NCBI RefSeq assembly: GCF_910592395.1
Contig: NC_088323.1
Span: 16,227,501-16,291,500 of the forward strand
DNA: 64,000 nt
Reading direction: 5' to 3'
Source of the DNA: Lineus longissimus
Lineage: Eukaryota > Nemertea > Pilidiophora > Heteronemertea > Lineidae
The translations under genes were made by a program, and so were the position numbers. Below the pieces are notes generated by a model. The model made no database searches. It saw only the letters and a list, made by a program, of their open reading frames with translations, and was not told the origin of the DNA. Each line of letters starts with the position of its first letter. The stretch's first letter is position 1. Positions 60,601 to 64,000 of the stretch are shown piece by piece.

Positions 60601-61425
60601 GAAAATTCATTTGCAGTAAAACCTCCACGGGTTGCATGCTGGAGTTGGCGGAAAAACCATAAACGTTTTTCAAAACCTAAGAAACGTGTAGACGTATCAC
60701 CGTTACAAACTCGCTGTTGACAAATTCACAAGAGTACGGAGCCGCCCAGAAAGGTAATCAACACCTGGATCAAGAACCTCTTGAAGACCGTATTCCACAA
60801 CAGAACACCATCTGCAAATACCTCTAGTTTACACAGACTATCGTGGTCCTATAGTCTTTCCAACTCGTGGGTGTTCCACTCTCCTTCCCCAACTCTTCCC
60901 CACTTCAATGACTAGAGCAATCGCCCGCGTAAATATTGTTCGCCTCTGCGAGACACGATCGGTAAACTTCGACTCAGAGTGGCAGATTTCAAATGCCAAG
61001 AGAGTTTGATTACTTTCTCGAGACTGGTAAAGTTTGGATCGAAGAGATCAACATTTTAGTATTCTTTTCCACGTCTATTTCGACTTTACCCGCCTTGCGG
61101 CTGTGCTTCAACTGGCGTCATGTCAGAAATAATACGTCCATTTATTAGTCTTGTTTCCAAACTAGTAAAGGCACCAGGGAGCGATTTCTGTTTTGCTCGC
61201 AGACGAGAGATAGTTTTGTCGCATGCAGCAAGAGTTATAAGCTGAATCTATACTCCGATTCATGACCATCGGCCGCGCGATTAAAATTTGACGCCGATGT
61301 AAAATGTTGATCGTGCGGACCCTTCTGTCGCGGATTCATCAAAATTACGACACCAAAGTGCCGTGCGTCGGATCAGAGGAGATTCTCACATGACGCATCA
61401 ACAGATTCTTTCGCGCGTCGATAAA

Positions 61426-61462
61426 CATTCTATATCAATGAAACATTCTATATCAATGAACT
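61426..61462. repeat. Short exact tandem duplication
   Basis: AACATTCTATATCAATGA occurs twice in a row. Confidence 0.9.
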
Positions 61463-61946
61463 TCAAATTAAGAAAGAGTGGACTGTTGACCACCTCTGCA
61501 CCAAAGTAAATCGTTTATCGAGTCGAGATCGGCATAAATGTTGCTGTGTTTATCTTGTAGCAATGAACGACAGGTGGTTTAACTATAGTCAGTGGCGATG
61601 ACCACCTCAGGCACAACGAAAGCTATTGAATCAGTTCAACACGACAGAAAAAGTCAAGAATGTTCGCACTATTAAGACATGTTTGATAACATTTCAAGAT
61701 TTAAATTGAGTTGCATACCTAACTGGTATCACGCGTCTTGCGGGCAGATTCGCTTCGCTTCTGACTGCGAATTCAGCAAAAAATACGGCTTTAAGGTTTA
61801 CATTTCCGTGAAGATGATCAGTACATTTGCATGCATCTCAGGATCAGCGCACCAACCTGAGATTTAAAAGTCACCAAAAAAACCTCTGGGTTGCTTTTTA
61901 ATGAGATAATTTGCCTTGCTGAATGATACCCGGATAAAAAGGTGTT

Positions 61947-62488
61947 GGTGTCTGGCTGAGGTTGGAAGATGCGGTACCTCGAACAGGGAGTGGTGTCTGG
62001 CTGAGGTTGGAAGATGCGGTACCTCGAACAGGGAGTGGTGTCTGGCTGAGGTTGGAAGATGCGGTACCTCGAACAGGGAGTGGTGTCTGGCTGAGGTTGG
62101 AAGATGCGGTACCTCGAACAGGGAGTGGTGTCTGGCTGAGGTTGGAAGATGTGGTACCTCGAACAGGGAGTGGTGTCTGGCTGAGGTTGGAAGATGTGGT
62201 ACCTCGAACAGGGAGTGGTGTCTGGCTGAGGTTGGAAGATGCGGTACCTCGAACAGGGAGTGCTGGCTGAGGTTGGAAGATGCGGTACCTCGAACAGGGA
62301 GTGGTGTCTGGCTGAGGTTGGAAGATGCGGTACCTCGAACAGGGAGTGCTGGCTGAGGTTGGAAGATGCGGTACCTCGAACAGGGAGTGGTGTCTGGCTG
62401 AGGTTGGCAGATGCGGTACCTCGAACAGGGAGTGGTGTCTGGCTGAGGTTGGAAGATGCGGTACCTCGAACAGGGAGTGCTGGCTGAA
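61947..62488. repeat. 45-bp minisatellite, ~12 units
   Basis: Units GGTGTCTGGCTGAGGTTGG, then AGATGCGGTACCTCGAACAG. Three units are 4 bp shorter. All long frames here are repeat artefacts. Confidence 0.97.
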
Positions 62489-63532
62489 CTGATACATGTA
62501 GCGGAGGTAGAAACACCAATAAACATCCCATTTTACTTCACAGGCTACTCTTCACCGATGTGTAGGTTATTCCTTCCTTATCCTGCAGGTTTGGCAATCC
62601 TTGGGAAGAGCTACGAACGACTGGCGAAATACAAAGACTATGGTTCATACAGCCTGGTGTCCAGGACTCTGAGCCCCCATATGTAGTGGTGGCATCACAG
62701 CCCAGGCTAGAGGGAAATTCCCTTTAGCTCAGTCGGTAGAGTGATGGTCTTATAAGCGAGAGGTCCCGGGTTCAATCCCCGGTTGGACCTTGATGTTTTT
62801 CCTCTGTTACACAAACAATTGGATTGGCGTTCACCTTTACGTTTAGGAGCGTTGCGAAAACTCTTTAGTATAGCTAAAGAAACAGACATTTTTTACTTTC
62901 AATTTAGACACTTCTCCAGGGAAAAGTTGTTTCACTTCTCCGGTACACCAAGAGGTACACGGCATCACTGTCTTCTTGCCGAAGTTAAAGTCTGGAAGAA
63001 TCCACAGGCACATGAACATCAAACGCCACACCCCAACTAACAATACCCTGTTTATCTTCACGTGCCTGTGAAGTGTCTTATATTACTCTCCGAGCTATGC
63101 GGCTGTCCAGCAAGGCAGAACAAGAACAATCGGAGATATCTCTGTGCCACTAAAACATCTCTGGAACGCGTAATAACAATACCACGATTGATGAGCGCGC
63201 TTATATACTCGGCCTTAGAAAAAGCTCTACAGCCTCACTTTTCGCTCACGGCAATTACTAGGCAATGCGTCACTGGGTTGGGGGGTCATATCAAAATGAT
63301 TGAAACAACAAACTCTCCGAACACTCTCACTCCCTAAAAAGATGGTAGCATTGGTTTCGAAATTGTATTTTAGAAAAATCTTGTTACGCATTTTTCACGT
63401 TCCAAGCTTCAGCCTGGACACATGTGCTGAAGATTTTGTGCAGCTCTTTTCTAGTTGAATGAAGTCAAAAGGAAAAATTAAGATGGAAGTCTCGCCATGA
63501 TTTTTTTTAAATCCCCCCCCCCCCGACATATG
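62489..63532. other. No gene recognised
   Basis: Contains the tRNA-like sequence at 62718 and a poly-C run near 63516. 63761-64000 also shows nothing. Confidence 0.5.
62718..62789 (+). repeat. tRNA-like sequence (not a functional tRNA)
   Basis: Good D arm (TAGCTCAGTCGGTAGAGT) and perfect T arm (CCGGGTTCAATCCCCGG). The anticodon loop would be CTTATAA (UAU, Ile). The acceptor halves TTCCCTT and TTGGACC do not pair and the anticodon stem has mismatches, so this is a SINE head or tRNA pseudogene. Confidence 0.6.
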
Positions 63533-63760
63533 AAACATTACGTTAGTTTGCCCCTGACCTCGGAGTTAAAAGAATTCAGGCCTAGCCCGATACACGGTCT
63601 ATTGTCTTTAGATAAAGCCCGCTCGCACCTAGGCATAAACTCCCATTGTTTTACAGTTTTGTCAAAGGGTCATCCGGGCAAATCTTCATGACACCGACCC
63701 ACCGACCCTTCAAGGCTGGACGATAGGACAAAACCGGCAAGGCCAAAACTCGTAGGAACC
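63533..63760 (-). repeat. Dispersed monomer repeat, locus j (1 monomer)
   Basis: Reverse orientation: ACGTTAGTTTGCCCCTGACC, then GAATTCAGGCCTAGCCC and the left flank to ACCGGCAAGGCC. One monomer. Confidence 0.8.
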
Positions 63761-64000
63761 ATCCGACTATCAGGCTATCAGGTATTGTGAGATTACCTCT
63801 GATACTTCACGCGCCAGCAATAGGTGTTTACTACACTTTGCGGTTTGACTCATCGCCATATCGATGATTTATCAGTTTATGAGAAAATATTTTGTAGAAG
63901 AGCTGAGTTATTTCTTTGATCCGACATGTTGTGGACATGTTAAGCTGTTAAAAGCGGCATGGCGTTTACTACGAGGTAGACAGATGGTTTACTGCCAACA

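Larger units (their letters stand above)
58209..61946. other. No gene recognised
   Basis: Only short frames, the dispersed repeat at 60405 and a small duplication at 61426. Confidence 0.5.

Noticed and set aside
61818-62531. Several overlapping 200-codon frames on both strands
   Set aside because: Products of the 45-bp minisatellite. Equally open in several frames, with 4-bp unit variants shifting between them.
62718-62789. Functional tRNA-Ile (UAU)
   Set aside because: Acceptor stem halves do not pair and the anticodon stem has mismatches. Kept only as tRNA-like repeat.

Overview
The window is nuclear DNA from an animal, most likely a marine invertebrate. Genes are split by GT-AG introns, gene density is very low, and short inverted-repeat transposons and minisatellites are dense. 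The two gene families present, LRR-TIR receptors and YHYH-domain secreted proteins, are expanded in groups such as amphioxus, molluscs, annelids and brachiopods. I cannot name the species from sequence alone.

Layout. 1-20.5 kb has no gene I can support. It holds a dispersed repeat with internal ~85-bp monomers, two ~770-bp elements flanked by TTAA, small MITEs, a 17-unit 40-bp minisatellite, a (CAT)n run and tRNA-like (SINE-type) sequences. 20.9-27.2 kb holds a tandem pair of + strand Toll-like receptor genes, each with a tiny first coding exon (Met-Ala) and one large exon. Their ectodomains have diverged, but the last ~700 coding bases (transmembrane segment plus a divergent TIR domain) are about 99% identical. 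28.6-34.5 kb is repeats: a fold-back TTAA element, a 79-unit 26-bp minisatellite, and a three-unit ~300-bp repeat ending in (GAC)n. 38.2-58.2 kb is a tandem duplication of an ~8.7-kb unit. Each unit carries a three-exon YHYH-domain gene on the - strand and a 37-bp minisatellite. The left copy is intact. The right copy has a 4-bp frameshift inside the YHYH signature and, upstream, a 2.75-kb insertion. 58.2-64 kb is again gene-poor, with a 45-bp minisatellite and a tRNA-like sequence.

Functionally the window contains two innate-immunity-type receptors sharing one homogenised signalling cassette, and one working plus one broken copy of a secreted or membrane-anchored YHYH protein. Nothing in the sequence links the two loci in one pathway. 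The main structural points are the apparent gene conversion between the receptors, the TTAA elements that carry tRNA-like modules, the dispersed repeat with variable monomer number, and the young tandem duplication, which could instead be an unmerged haplotype in the assembly.
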